Below are positions 1 to 8,213 of a DNA stretch of 13,364 bases, in pieces (the first letter of the stretch is position 1; each line of letters starts with the position of its first letter). The translations under genes were made by a program, and so were the position numbers. Below the pieces are notes generated by a model. The model ran no database searches. It was given only the letters and a program-made list of their open reading frames with translations, and was not told where the DNA came from. Origin of the DNA: Firmicutes bacterium UBA7523 (lineage in GTDB: Bacteria > Bacillota > Dethiobacteria > Dethiobacterales > Dethiobacteraceae); contig DLMZ01000031.1 of NCBI GenBank assembly GCA_002479415.1, forward strand, positions 105,918-119,281. Direction: 5' to 3'.

Positions 1-4
1 AGTA

Positions 5-424
5 CTAACAATCTGAGTCTTCCTTCAAAAGTTGCTTTGAAAAGTATTCAATTATTTCCCTACGACGGATTATGCCTATGAAGACGCCGTCGTCATCAAC
101 AACGGGAACAAAGTTTTGCGTAATTGCTAAGCAAAGCAAACTGTTAATACGAGCATTAATACTCACAGGTTCATTTTCAATCCTAAGCGGAATATCAGTT
201 ATTGGGATTTTTTCCGTGTTTTCAAAGGATAAGCCAGGAGTGTTTTTCATCTTCCAAAGCAAGTCCCCTTCAGTTATTGTTCCGGCGTACTTTCCATCTT
301 GGTTAATTAGGGGGACTGAAGTATATCTGTGATATTCCATACGCTCTATCGCTTGTCGCATTGTACAGGTGTTAGGCAAACAGACTACTTCTTTTTTTGG
401 TAAAAGAAAAAAAGCGATATTAAT
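5..424 (-). CDS. CBS-domain pair protein
   Basis: Small soluble protein made almost entirely of two CBS motifs; such pairs usually bind adenine nucleotides and act as energy or ligand sensors. The partner is unknown here. CBS1 spans about residues 8-60 (MEYHRYTSVPLINQDGKYAG, then TEGDLLW) and CBS2 about 72-130 (FVPVVDDDGVFIGIIRRREI). The first canonical start in frame is TTG at 379, but that would cut into the first CBS strand. Reading upstream in frame gives NIAFFLLPKKEVVC, which as I remember it is the usual N-terminus of this family. The codon just before it is ATT at 424-422, with AAAGGGG (minus strand, 439-433) 8 nt upstream, so I take ATT as the start (139 aa). The stop is at 5-7. The gene diverges from the SprT-like gene. 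The family is firm; the ATT start is an inference. Confidence 0.85.
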   Translation of the reverse strand: MNIAFFLLPKKEVVCLPNTCTMRQAIERMEYHRYTSVPLINQDGKYAGTITEGDLLWKMKNTPGLSFENTEKIPITDIPLRIENEPVSINARINSLLCLAITQNFVPVVDDDGVFIGIIRRREIIEYFSKQLLKEDSDC

Positions 425-532
425 TAAAATTACCCCTTTCGCAAATTATGGACAAAACATCTATATTAAGAATTTCGCAAAAATATTTCGTTTCCCTGCC
501 ACATTCATAGTAAAAATTTTGGAGTGATAAAA

Positions 533-997
533 ATGCCGCTTTCTGTTACAGATTTGTATATGCTGTACGATTTATACAGCAGGGAGTACTTCCAAAACAG
601 TTTGCCTTCCAGTACAGATGTGACAATTGAGTATTCCAGCAGGTTAAATGCTTCTGCAGGGGTCTGTTATCCTCAGAAACGCTTGATTAGATTATCAACC
701 CACTACCATAGTAAATATCCTAAGGAGGTTCCCATAACTCTGCTGCATGAAATGATCCATTTGCTTGTTCCTAACCATGGTTCTCAGTTTAAGGTGTGGA
801 TAGAAAGAATTAAACAAATGGGCGGCAATGTCGAACTACGGTCGAAGGAGCGGGCGACACAGGCTGCTTATCGCTGGAAATATACGTGCAAGAGCTGCAA
901 CCGGATATATTTGAAAAAGAGAAGGCTGGCAAGTAATAGTTTCTTGTATCGTTGCGGAATTTGTTCTGGCAACCTTGAAGAACTAAGGCTCGTCTGA
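533..997 (+). CDS. SprT-like zinc metalloprotease-fold protein
   Basis: Predicted cytosolic zincin of the SprT family, 154 aa, a usual size for bacterial SprT-like proteins. Known eukaryotic relatives (Spartan) degrade DNA-protein crosslinks; the bacterial role is poorly defined. Visible features are the zinc-protease motif HEMIH at residues 72-76 with a third ligand candidate, H82 in PNHG, and a C-terminal zinc ribbon of two CxxC pairs (C119/C122 and C141/C144) spaced by basic residues. I chose ATG 533 because GGAG at 521-524 lies 8 nt upstream. An in-frame GTG at 524 overlaps that ribosome site and is unlikely. The gene stands alone between the divergent CBS gene and the peptide-transport operon, 86 bp before the latter. 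Confidence 0.88.
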   Translation: MPLSVTDLYMLYDLYSREYFQNSLPSSTDVTIEYSSRLNASAGVCYPQKRLIRLSTHYHSKYPKEVPITLLHEMIHLLVPNHGSQFKVWIERIKQMGGNVELRSKERATQAAYRWKYTCKSCNRIYLKKRRLASNSFLYRCGICSGNLEELRLV

Positions 998-1083
998 AGT
1001 CGAAAATTTAATGTCGAAAGAAGGGAAAGCGAATAATGAGTTGAAGTAATATAAGGTAAATTTATGCTGAGGGGACGATTAAT

Positions 1084-2706
1084 CTGTCGAAAAAAACAAG
1101 TTTTATATTACTTCTAATGCTGTCCATTGTAGTTCTCACAGTCTCATGTGTTCCCAGAGGGGCTAGACAACCAAAAGATGTTTTAGTCTGGGCTTTGCCA
1201 ATTGATGTTGAAACCTTAAATCCTGTTCTTTCTGAGTCATCTTATGAAGGAGATGTGTTAAACGGTGTGTTTTCAACTTTGGTTAAAGTGACTGATGAAT
1301 TGACGCTTGTTCCTGATTTACTAGTAGAATTGCCGGAAATTAGTTCGGACGGTCTAACTTATACGTTTAAGCTTAGGGAAGGCGTTACATTTCACGATGG
1401 TGTGGAATTAACGTCTGAGGACGTTAAATTCACATTTGAAATGAAACTGGCGGAAGGCAACAATGTTCCATTTCGTGTAATATACAAAAACATTGAAACC
1501 TTTACAATAAAGGGTCCTTATGATTTTCAGGTCAAACTAAAGGAATTAGATGTAACTTGGCTTCAGTATTTAGCATATGCATATGCCGGCATTGTGCCTA
1601 AGCATATTGTAGAGCCGGAATTTGTTGCGGAAGGAAACTCATTGTCCAAGGGCGGGAACTTTTCCCGTAATCCTATTGGCTCAGGTCCGTATAAGCTTGC
1701 TGAGTGGCAGCCAACAGAATCCATTAAGCTGGAGGCTTATGACGGCTATTTTCTCGGAAAACCAAAAATTAGACAGATTGTTTTTAAGATAATTCCTGAT
1801 CCTAATACAAGGTTCGTACAATTTAGTAACGGTGAAATTGATGTGCTCGACAGAGTACCAGATAATCAATACTTAGAGCTCTTGGCAATAAAAGAACAAG
1901 GAAAGCCTATCCAAGTTTATAAATACCCCGGCTTTTCTTTTATGCATGCCAGCTTTAATATGCGCTTGCCTGTTTTTCAGTATATGGCTGTGCGCCAGGC
2001 GCTCAACTATGCATTTCCAAAGGATCGGTATATTGAAAATGTGCTGAATAATGTGGGAACAGCAGCTCATGCTAACACACATCCCATGAGTTGGGCCTAC
2101 AATCCCGATGCAAGGCAATATGAGTATAATCCTGCTAAGGCTGAGGACCTTTTGGAGCAAGCCGGCTGGGAACGTGGACCGGATGGTGTGCGCGCAAAAG
2201 ATGGTGTTAGGTTGGAATTTTCTATGACTACAATTTCGGGGTTTAAAGCTCGGGAAGATTTTCAGGAGATTGCAAAGCAGGAGTGGGAAGCAATTGGTGC
2301 GGCAGTGTCCATAAAAAATTTAGAAGGCCCTTCTTTTGGTAGCGCAATCGAGAACATTGATTTTGATATCATTATTTTTGCCTGGACCGGCGGCTTTGAC
2401 CCCGACAGTAAGGCCCTATGGCATTCATCACAGATTCCCGACGAAACTGGCGAAGGGCAAAACATTGTTGGGTATAAGAATGAACGTGTCGACGAATTGC
2501 TAGTTGCTGGGGTAAGGGAAGTGGATATGGCCAAAAGGAAAGAAATGTATATGGAAGTGCAGCAAATTCTTTCTGAGGAAGTTCCCTGTATATTTATTTA
2601 TTTTCAAAATATAGTTACTGCTGTGCCCGCATCTCTGCAAAACTTTAAACCAAATCCGACACAAGCAAATAACACCTGGAATATGTATGAGTGGAAAATC
2701 CAGTGA
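1084..2706 (+). CDS. Peptide ABC transporter substrate-binding lipoprotein
   Basis: Extracytoplasmic solute-binding protein of family 5 (OppA/DppA/AppA type), about 540 aa, which captures peptides or similar ligands and delivers them to the permease pair encoded next. Family marks are the N-terminal lobe WALPIDVETLNPVLSES, then LREGVTFHDGVELTSEDVKF and NPIGSGPYKL. The nearest ATG (1117) lacks any basic n-region and falls inside the hydrophobic segment. Extending upstream to CTG 1084 gives (M)SKKTSFILLLMLS, a proper signal peptide, with lipidation candidate Cys22 in LTVSC and GAGGGG (1069-1074) 9 nt upstream. A stop at 1057-1059 limits further extension. The lipobox is slightly off consensus (Thr at -3). 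First gene of the importer operon. Ligand specificity (peptide, nickel, sugar-peptide) cannot be read from sequence. Confidence 0.9.
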   Translation: MSKKTSFILLLMLSIVVLTVSCVPRGARQPKDVLVWALPIDVETLNPVLSESSYEGDVLNGVFSTLVKVTDELTLVPDLLVELPEISSDGLTYTFKLREGVTFHDGVELTSEDVKFTFEMKLAEGNNVPFRVIYKNIETFTIKGPYDFQVKLKELDVTWLQYLAYAYAGIVPKHIVEPEFVAEGNSLSKGGNFSRNPIGSGPYKLAEWQPTESIKLEAYDGYFLGKPKIRQIVFKIIPDPNTRFVQFSNGEIDVLDRVPDNQYLELLAIKEQGKPIQVYKYPGFSFMHASFNMRLPVFQYMAVRQALNYAFPKDRYIENVLNNVGTAAHANTHPMSWAYNPDARQYEYNPAKAEDLLEQAGWERGPDGVRAKDGVRLEFSMTTISGFKAREDFQEIAKQEWEAIGAAVSIKNLEGPSFGSAIENIDFDIIIFAWTGGFDPDSKALWHSSQIPDETGEGQNIVGYKNERVDELLVAGVREVDMAKRKEMYMEVQQILSEEVPCIFIYFQNIVTAVPASLQNFKPNPTQANNTWNMYEWKIQ

Positions 2707-2741
2707 ACAAAAACGGAGATAGCATTTAAAGGGGGAAAACT

Positions 2742-3731
2742 ATGCGCACAATTATAATTAGGCAAGTATCTGTTGCGCTTATCTCTTTACTTGTTATCTC
2801 CGCCTTGTCTTTTCTTTTAATGGAACTTGCGCCTGGGGACGCTATGTCCCGTTATGCTGAAAATCCAAGAATTACACGGGCTGACAGGGATGTAATCGCC
2901 GCTAATCTTGGTTTGGACAGGCCGGCCCATGTTCGTTATTTCTTGTGGTTAACTTTTTTTGTGCGGGGGGATATGGGTATTTCCTTTATGACGGGCAGGC
3001 CTGTTCTTGAGGAAATACTATCAAGAATGCCGGCTACGATGAAGCTAATGGGGCTATCACTCTTTATTTCGATATTTGCTTCTGTTTCCTTGGGAGTCTA
3101 CTCTGCAACTCATAAAAATTCTTTTGCGGATAATTTTATTTCTTTTTGTTCCTTCATCGGGATATCTGCGCCTTCATTTTGGCTTGGATTGCTTATGATC
3201 TATGTTTTTGCGTATCGCTTAAATTTTCTGCCTGCTGGTGGTTATTCAACGCCTTGGTTTGATTATAGTGCATACTCAACGTTTGCAAGAACTTATTTAG
3301 CGTTGGGGGAGCAGATTCGCTATATTCTAATGCCCGCAACTGTACTCTGCATATCAAATGTAGCCATTTGGAGCAGATACGTTCGTTCGGCAGTTTGGGA
3401 GGAGCTGCAGAAGAGTTATATTACAACTGCCCGAGCCAAAGGGCTTTCAGAAAAGCAGATTATTTACAGTCATGCTTTACGTAATGCGTTGACACCGATG
3501 ATAACAATGATTGGCTTGGAATTGCCTAGAATTTTTGCCGGTTCCATAGTGACTGAGCATATTTTTGCTTGGCCTGGAATGGGACGCTTGTTTATTACAG
3601 CATCACATAATAGAGATTACCAGGTATTAATGGGGATTATTATGGTTACGGCTGTCCTTGTTATACTAGGTAATCTTTTTGCTAATATATTGTACATAAG
3701 ACTGAATCCCAGAGTCAGGCATGATGGGTAA
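2742..3731 (+). CDS. Peptide ABC transporter permease, DppB/OppB type
   Basis: Inner-membrane permease subunit, 329 aa, of the type that pairs with a DppC-like partner to form the transport channel. It has an N-terminal membrane segment (about residues 9-28), the family element LAPGDAM, the usual large loop DRPAHVRYFLWL, and about five further hydrophobic segments. The cytoplasmic EAA loop, which contacts the ATPase, is visible as YITTARAKGLSEKQII followed by HALRNALTP, and the late motif FAWPGMGRLF is typical. The ribosome site GGGGG at 2731-2735 lies 6 nt before ATG. The gene overlaps the next by 11 bp, implying coupled translation. Confidence 0.93.
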   Translation: MRTIIIRQVSVALISLLVISALSFLLMELAPGDAMSRYAENPRITRADRDVIAANLGLDRPAHVRYFLWLTFFVRGDMGISFMTGRPVLEEILSRMPATMKLMGLSLFISIFASVSLGVYSATHKNSFADNFISFCSFIGISAPSFWLGLLMIYVFAYRLNFLPAGGYSTPWFDYSAYSTFARTYLALGEQIRYILMPATVLCISNVAIWSRYVRSAVWEELQKSYITTARAKGLSEKQIIYSHALRNALTPMITMIGLELPRIFAGSIVTEHIFAWPGMGRLFITASHNRDYQVLMGIIMVTAVLVILGNLFANILYIRLNPRVRHDG

Positions 3732-4608
3732 TGGGAGTGAATTAACACAAGTGCCGGAGAGAATAATTGTTTCAAAGGAAGTATTCCTGAGGGTGTTTGG
3801 GCGCAGTCGTTTGAGAGCAGCATTTGCTTGTATACTACTAATAATAATTGCTATGGCTATTTTCGCACCTATTCTTTCAACCCACGACCCGTCCCGAATC
3901 AATTTGTCCCGTGATTCAATTAAACAAAGCCCTTCTGCCGCCCACTTTATGGGTACAGACCATTTGGGAAGAGATTTATGGAGCCGAATGATTTACGGCG
4001 CCAGGACATCGTTAATGGTGGGTTTTATTGCTATGATTATTGCAGTTATTTTTGGCACAGCTTACGGGGCTGCTTCCGGATATTTCGGAGGTTGGATAGA
4101 CCTGATAATGATGACGCTGCTCAATATATTTTTGTCTATTCCTATGATATTTCCGCTTATTGTTCTTGCTGTTTTTATTAAGCCCAGTAGTGCGGGAATT
4201 GCGATGATTATCGGACTAACCAGTTGGATGCAAGTTGCTCGTTTGGTTAGAGGGGAATTCCTTAAAATAAAAGAACTTGAATTCATTGAGGCATCAAGGG
4301 CATTAGGCTTTTCTCATAGCCGTATAATTTTATTTCATATTTTGCCAAACATAATCCCCTTAATTATTGTGAGTGCTACACTTACTTTTTCTTCAGCAAT
4401 TTTATCAGAATCCGTCCTTGGCTTTTTGGGTTTAGGAATCCAGCCTCCGCAGTACAGTTGGGGGAGCATGCTTAGCAGTGCTCAAGATCTGATATTAATA
4501 AAGGAAGCTCCATGGTTGATATTTTTTCCGGGGATTGCCATATTTTTAACGGCTTTAAGCTTAAATTATATCGGTGAAGGGCTGCGCGATGCTTGTAATG
4601 TAAAATGA
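3721..4608 (+). CDS. Peptide ABC transporter permease, DppC/OppC type
   Basis: Second permease subunit, 295 aa. Family marks are the N-terminal LSTHDPSRINL, the motif FMGTDHLGRDLWSRMIYGAR, several membrane spans, and the EAA loop FIEASRALGFSHSRIILFHI followed by PNIIPLIIV. The C-terminal LGLGIQPPQYSWGSML is characteristic of DppC/OppC. The start is taken at ATG 3721, which overlaps the end of the dppB-like gene; ATG 3724, and GTG 3751 with GGGAG 13-17 nt upstream, are possible alternatives. The N-terminal residues before the first span are therefore uncertain, while the rest is firm. It is followed after 37 bp by the first ATPase gene. Confidence 0.92.
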   Translation: MMGNGSELTQVPERIIVSKEVFLRVFGRSRLRAAFACILLIIIAMAIFAPILSTHDPSRINLSRDSIKQSPSAAHFMGTDHLGRDLWSRMIYGARTSLMVGFIAMIIAVIFGTAYGAASGYFGGWIDLIMMTLLNIFLSIPMIFPLIVLAVFIKPSSAGIAMIIGLTSWMQVARLVRGEFLKIKELEFIEASRALGFSHSRIILFHILPNIIPLIIVSATLTFSSAILSESVLGFLGLGIQPPQYSWGSMLSSAQDLILIKEAPWLIFFPGIAIFLTALSLNYIGEGLRDACNVK

Positions 4609-4645
4609 AAAAGGATTAGCAGAACGGAAGCGCGGTGAATTAGTA

Positions 4646-5635
4646 GTGTCAACAGCTTTGCTGGATATTAAGAACTTAAAAGTTGCTTTTCATTTGTTTG
4701 ACGGGACAATTAGAGCTGTGGACGGCATAGATTTAACGCTGAATCGCGGTGAGATTGTGGCGGTAGTTGGTGAGTCGGGCTGCGGGAAGACCACTTTGGG
4801 GTTAAGCATTATGGGTTTGGTGCCTTCACCTCCAGGCATAGTTAGTGCCGAATATATTAGCTTTGAAGATAGGGATTTATTGTGCGTGTCTGCAGAAGAG
4901 ATGAGGAAAATCAGGGGCAATGATATATCAATGATATTTCAGGACGCTCTGGCTGCATTTAATCCAGCATACACTGTGGGGCGGCAGATTACGGAGCCGC
5001 TGCGGATACACTATAAGTTGGATTTTATAAAAGCTCGTCAAAAATGTATTGAGCTGTTATCGCTGCTTTCCATGCAGGATATTATCGAGAGCTTTGACCA
5101 CTTTCCTCATCAGTTGAGCGGGGGAATGCGTCAAAAAGCTTTAATTGCCATGGCTTTGTCTTGCAACCCTTCTCTAGTGATAGCAGATGAGCCAACTAGT
5201 GCAATTGATGCGATAACTCAAGCAAAAACACTTGATACTCTGCGTAATCGTTGCCGGGATTTAAGTATGTCCATGCTTTTTATAACCCATGATTTTAATA
5301 TTGTGGCGCAAATAGCCGACCGGACTGTTGTAATGTATGCTGGTAAGGTTGTAGAAAGCACTAATAATATAAGCGGTTTATTGACTAAACCTATACATCC
5401 TTACACTCAGGGACTAATTTCTTCCTTACTTCATGATGGTACTACAAGAGGTGCAAAAGTAAATGCTTTAAGCGGAGATATGCCAAATCCGTTATGTTTG
5501 CCGACCGGATGCCGTTTCCGCATTCGTTGTGTTTACTGTATGCCCATTTGTCGGGAGCAGGAACCGCCGCTAATAAATGAAGGGCGTGGAGCGGTGCGCT
5601 GCTGGCTGTATTATAATGAGGTGGAAAATGGATAA
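4646..5635 (+). CDS. Peptide ABC transporter ATPase, DppD/OppD type
   Basis: Nucleotide-binding subunit, 329 aa, powering peptide import from the cytoplasmic face. Walker A is GESGCGKT (residues 42-49), the Q-loop is MIFQD with Q99, the signature is LSGGM (157-161), Walker B is LVIADEP (177-183) and the switch histidine is H215 in FITHD. After the ATPase core comes the family's C-terminal oligopeptide-transporter extension, with a cysteine-rich GCRFRIRCVYCMPICRE that in OppD/DppD relatives can hold an iron-sulfur cluster. The start is GTG 4646 with GGTGA (4634-4638) 7 nt upstream; no ATG fits. Its 3' end overlaps the next gene by 8 bp. Confidence 0.93.
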   Translation: MSTALLDIKNLKVAFHLFDGTIRAVDGIDLTLNRGEIVAVVGESGCGKTTLGLSIMGLVPSPPGIVSAEYISFEDRDLLCVSAEEMRKIRGNDISMIFQDALAAFNPAYTVGRQITEPLRIHYKLDFIKARQKCIELLSLLSMQDIIESFDHFPHQLSGGMRQKALIAMALSCNPSLVIADEPTSAIDAITQAKTLDTLRNRCRDLSMSMLFITHDFNIVAQIADRTVVMYAGKVVESTNNISGLLTKPIHPYTQGLISSLLHDGTTRGAKVNALSGDMPNPLCLPTGCRFRIRCVYCMPICREQEPPLINEGRGAVRCWLYYNEVENG

Positions 5636-6428
5636 TTTTCTAAAGGTTCAGAATGTTAATAAAAACTTTGGGGCATTTCGTGCACTGGATGGCATAAGTT
5701 TTAGTGTGAAACAGGGAGAAACGCTAGGACTGATTGGAGAGAGCGGCTGCGGGAAATCCACACTGGCTCGAGTAATTCTGAGGCTAGTACCGATGACATC
5801 CGGTCAAATATTTTTAGCCGGACAAAATATCAGTGCTTTAACAGAAAGGCAGCTGCTTCCATATAGGAAGAAGATGCAAATCATATTTCAAGACCCATAT
5901 GAATCTCTTAATCCGCGAAAGAGTGTGGGGAGCACTTTAGCTGAGCCTATTGATGTGCACAGTTTAACCAGAACAAAACAAGGAACCATTAAGCGCGTTG
6001 AGGAATTGTTGGAATTAGTAGGGCTTAGCAACAGGTACATGGAAAGGTATCCGCATGAACTGAGCGGAGGTCAGTGCCAACGAGTGGTTATTGCTCGTGC
6101 TTTAGCTCTTAAGCCATCCCTTATAGTGTGTGACGAGCCGTTTTCTGCGCTTGATCTTTCTATACAAGCACAAATTCTGAATTTATTATTAGACTTGAAA
6201 GATACTATGAATCTTACGTATATTTTTATTTCACATGATCTCAGTGTGGTAAGACACATGAGCGATCGCATTGCCGTTATGTACAAGGGTAAAATTGTGG
6301 AAATTGCTGAATATGATGTGTTGAGTCAATCACCTCAACATCTTTATACGCAGACACTGCTGTCGGCAGCTTCTGTTCTTGAGCCTGCTATAAAAGGGAA
6401 GATTAATAATGACTTTTCAGATAGCTGA
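5628..6428 (+). CDS. Peptide ABC transporter ATPase, DppF/OppF type
   Basis: Partner ATPase of the preceding subunit, 266 aa. Walker A GESGCGKST (37-45), Q-loop IIFQDPYESLNPR, signature LSGGQ (145-149), Walker B LIVCDEP (165-171) and switch H203 in ISHD are all intact. The start ATG 5628 is supported by GAGGTGG at 5618-5624; longer in-frame starts inside the preceding gene lack this support. It is shorter than many OppF proteins (often above 300 aa) because it ends soon after the PQHLYTQTLLSA segment and lacks the cysteine-rich extension present in its partner. NikE-like subunits are similarly short, so this is not a truncation signal by itself. Last gene of the importer operon. Confidence 0.92.
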   Translation: MDNFLKVQNVNKNFGAFRALDGISFSVKQGETLGLIGESGCGKSTLARVILRLVPMTSGQIFLAGQNISALTERQLLPYRKKMQIIFQDPYESLNPRKSVGSTLAEPIDVHSLTRTKQGTIKRVEELLELVGLSNRYMERYPHELSGGQCQRVVIARALALKPSLIVCDEPFSALDLSIQAQILNLLLDLKDTMNLTYIFISHDLSVVRHMSDRIAVMYKGKIVEIAEYDVLSQSPQHLYTQTLLSAASVLEPAIKGKINNDFSDS

Positions 6429-6434
6429 TTTTTT
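6417..6434 (+). terminator. Weak possible terminator after importer operon
   Basis: The end of the last importer gene, including its TGA stop, can form a short TCAG/CTGA stem followed directly by a run of T. The stem is only about 4 bp, so termination would be weak at best. It is the only terminator-like element I see between the importer operon and the next gene group. Confidence 0.25.
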
Positions 6435-6486
6435 GGTAAAATAACTACATAAGAGTAACTGATAGTAATATGTTTTGTTTCTGAAT

Positions 6487-6500
6487 GACGGTATGCCGTC
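6487..6500 (+). other. Small hairpin in leader of ACT-domain gene
   Basis: GACGG and CCGTC flank a TATG loop, followed by an interrupted T-rich stretch (about 6503-6513) and then the ribosome site GAGGAG of the ACT gene. It could be a weak terminator for the upstream operon or a leader structure. The stem is only 5 bp, so the call is tentative. Confidence 0.25.
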
Positions 6501-6528
6501 GATATTTTTATTTGAGGAGAGTTTGTGA

Positions 6529-6828
6529 ATGTCAGAGAAAAACAGTGTTTCCCAGAAAAGTAGAGTTATTATTAGTGTGTTGGGTCCGGACACAGTGGGT
6601 ATTATTGCCGGAGTAGCTAACATACTGTCAGACAATAAGATTAATATCCTTGACATTAGTCAGACAATAATTCAAGAGTTTTTGGCCATGGTACTTATAG
6701 CTGACATGGAAAAGAGTACTATTGATTTGTATAGGCTGAAGGAACTGCTCGCACAAAAGGGTGAGGAGTTGGGTATCAGGATTGATGTGCAACATGAAGA
6801 TGCATTTAGTTTTATGCATCGTATTTAG
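6529..6828 (+). CDS. ACT domain-containing protein (UPF0237 family)
   Basis: A 99-aa protein that is essentially one ACT domain, a fold that usually binds small ligands such as amino acids and controls a partner enzyme. The N-terminal SRVIISVLGPDTVGIIAGVA and following NINILDISQTI are the standard first strand, glycine turn and helix of the UPF0237 group. The C-terminal helix carries LKELLAQKGEELGIRI. GAGGAG (6514-6519) precedes ATG by 9 nt. It sits 18 bp before a UPF0210 gene, a pairing known from many bacteria and archaea, so it may be that protein's regulatory subunit (inference). The ligand is unknown. Confidence 0.92.
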   Translation: MSEKNSVSQKSRVIISVLGPDTVGIIAGVANILSDNKINILDISQTIIQEFLAMVLIADMEKSTIDLYRLKELLAQKGEELGIRIDVQHEDAFSFMHRI

Positions 6829-6846
6829 AACAGAGGGAGTTGCCGT

Positions 6847-8205
6847 ATGCTAACAATACAAGAAATATTAGAAACAATTAAAATGGTTCAAGAAGAACAT
6901 TTAGATATCCGGACTATAACTATGGGTATTAGTTTGCGTGACTGTTGTGATAGCGATGTAAAAAGGTCTTGCGCTAAAATTTATGATAAAATTACCAGAT
7001 TAGCTGTAAATTTGGTTGACGTTGGTGAGGATTTGTCAAGGGAGTTTGGCATCCCTATTGTCAATAAAAGGATTTCCGTAACGCCAATTGCGCTAATAGC
7101 AGAAAGCAACAGTTCCGGCAACTGTGTTGAGTATGCGAGAACCCTGGATCGTGCAGCTTCAGAGGTAGGTGTTAACTTTATAGGCGGATACTCTGCTCTT
7201 GTGCATAAGGGCTTTACTATTGGTGATAAAAGGTTAATTGCTTCAATCCCTGAAGCTTTGGCAGAAACGGAGCGTGTCTGTGCATCTGTTAATGTGGCCA
7301 CAACAAAATCCGGAATAAATATGGATGCTGTCTATCAAATGGGCAGTGTGGTTAAAAAGGCTGCTGAGCTAACGGCGGATAGAGATGGGTTAGGCTGTGC
7401 AAAGCTGGTGGTATTTGCTAATGTGCCTGAAGATAACCCCTTTATGGCCGGTGCCTTCCATGGCGTCGGCGAGGCTGAGTGTGTGATAAATATGGGTGTT
7501 AGTGGCCCAGGTGTTGTTAAAAGCGCTGTGGAGCGTGTAAAGGATGCCGATTTTGGCACGCTTTCAGAAACAATAAAGAAGACTGCCTTTAAGGTTACGC
7601 GTATGGGCGAACTAGTGGGCCGCGCTGCTGCTGAAAGGCTGGGCGTTCCGTTTGGCATTGTGGATCTCTCACTTGCTCCTACTCCTGCTGTGGGTGATAG
7701 TGTAGCTGAAATAATAGAAGCTATGGGGTTGGAACGTTGCGGCACACATGGAACAACGGCTGCGTTGGCTCTGCTAAATGATGCTGTAAAAAAGGGTGGA
7801 GCCATGGCTTCATCTTATGTGGGTGGCCTTTCCGGTGCATTTATTCCTGTTAGTGAAGATGCAGGCATGATTCGGGCTGTGGAAGACGGAGCTCTTAGCC
7901 TGGATAAGCTGGAGGCAATGACATGTGTCTGTTCTGTGGGCTTGGACATGATTGCTGTTCCAGGGGACACAACGGCTGAAACTATTGCTGCTATTATTGC
8001 AGATGAAATGGCTATTGGAGTTATTAATCAAAAAACTACGGCTGTCAGGATTATTCCCGCACCTGGCAAAGTCGTTGGCGATTATGTTGAATTTGGCGGC
8101 TTATTGGGACGAGCACCGGTGATGGCACTTAATGGGTTTTCCTCTTGCGAATTTGTGGCTAGGGGAGGCCGAATTCCCGCTCCCATTCACAGTTTAAGAA
8201 ATTAA
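6847..8205 (+). CDS. UPF0210/DUF711 (PFL-like) family protein
   Basis: Conserved 452-aa protein of the UPF0210 (DUF711) family, whose fold is related to pyruvate formate-lyase-like barrels but whose reaction is not established. Recognisable segments are the N-terminal IRTITMGISLRDC, NKRISVTPIALIAE, the glycine-rich GAFHGVGEAECVINMGVSGP, and the C-terminal GGRIPAPIHSLRN. No glycyl-radical loop of the PFL type is seen, so calling it a formate acetyltransferase would be wrong. The ribosome site GAGGGAG at 6833-6839 lies 7 nt before ATG. It appears full length and is translationally close to the ACT gene upstream and the diguanylate cyclase gene downstream. Confidence 0.92.
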   Translation: MLTIQEILETIKMVQEEHLDIRTITMGISLRDCCDSDVKRSCAKIYDKITRLAVNLVDVGEDLSREFGIPIVNKRISVTPIALIAESNSSGNCVEYARTLDRAASEVGVNFIGGYSALVHKGFTIGDKRLIASIPEALAETERVCASVNVATTKSGINMDAVYQMGSVVKKAAELTADRDGLGCAKLVVFANVPEDNPFMAGAFHGVGEAECVINMGVSGPGVVKSAVERVKDADFGTLSETIKKTAFKVTRMGELVGRAAAERLGVPFGIVDLSLAPTPAVGDSVAEIIEAMGLERCGTHGTTAALALLNDAVKKGGAMASSYVGGLSGAFIPVSEDAGMIRAVEDGALSLDKLEAMTCVCSVGLDMIAVPGDTTAETIAAIIADEMAIGVINQKTTAVRIIPAPGKVVGDYVEFGGLLGRAPVMALNGFSSCEFVARGGRIPAPIHSLRN

Positions 8206-8213
8206 AAATAAAA

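Noticed and set aside
1041..1068. Promoter for the importer operon (TTGAAG, 16 bp, TATGCT)
   Set aside because: Transcription would start on top of the ribosome site at 1069-1074, leaving no usable leader. The -10 match is poor.
5577..5627. Longer N-terminus of the DppF-like ATPase
   Set aside because: The extra residues (MKGVERCAAGC) come from the out-of-frame end of the DppD-like gene, and the clear ribosome site GAGGTGG points to ATG 5628.
7335..7805. Minus-strand open frame of 156 codons inside the UPF0210 gene
   Set aside because: It is antisense to a strongly conserved gene, its product is rich in Ser, Ala, Pro and Thr with no recognisable domain, and no ribosome site precedes it. It is a shadow of codon bias.
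6847..8205. Reading the PFL-like gene as a true pyruvate formate-lyase
   Set aside because: There is no glycyl-radical motif, no adjacent activating enzyme, and the length is well short of PFL. The similarity is at fold-family level only.
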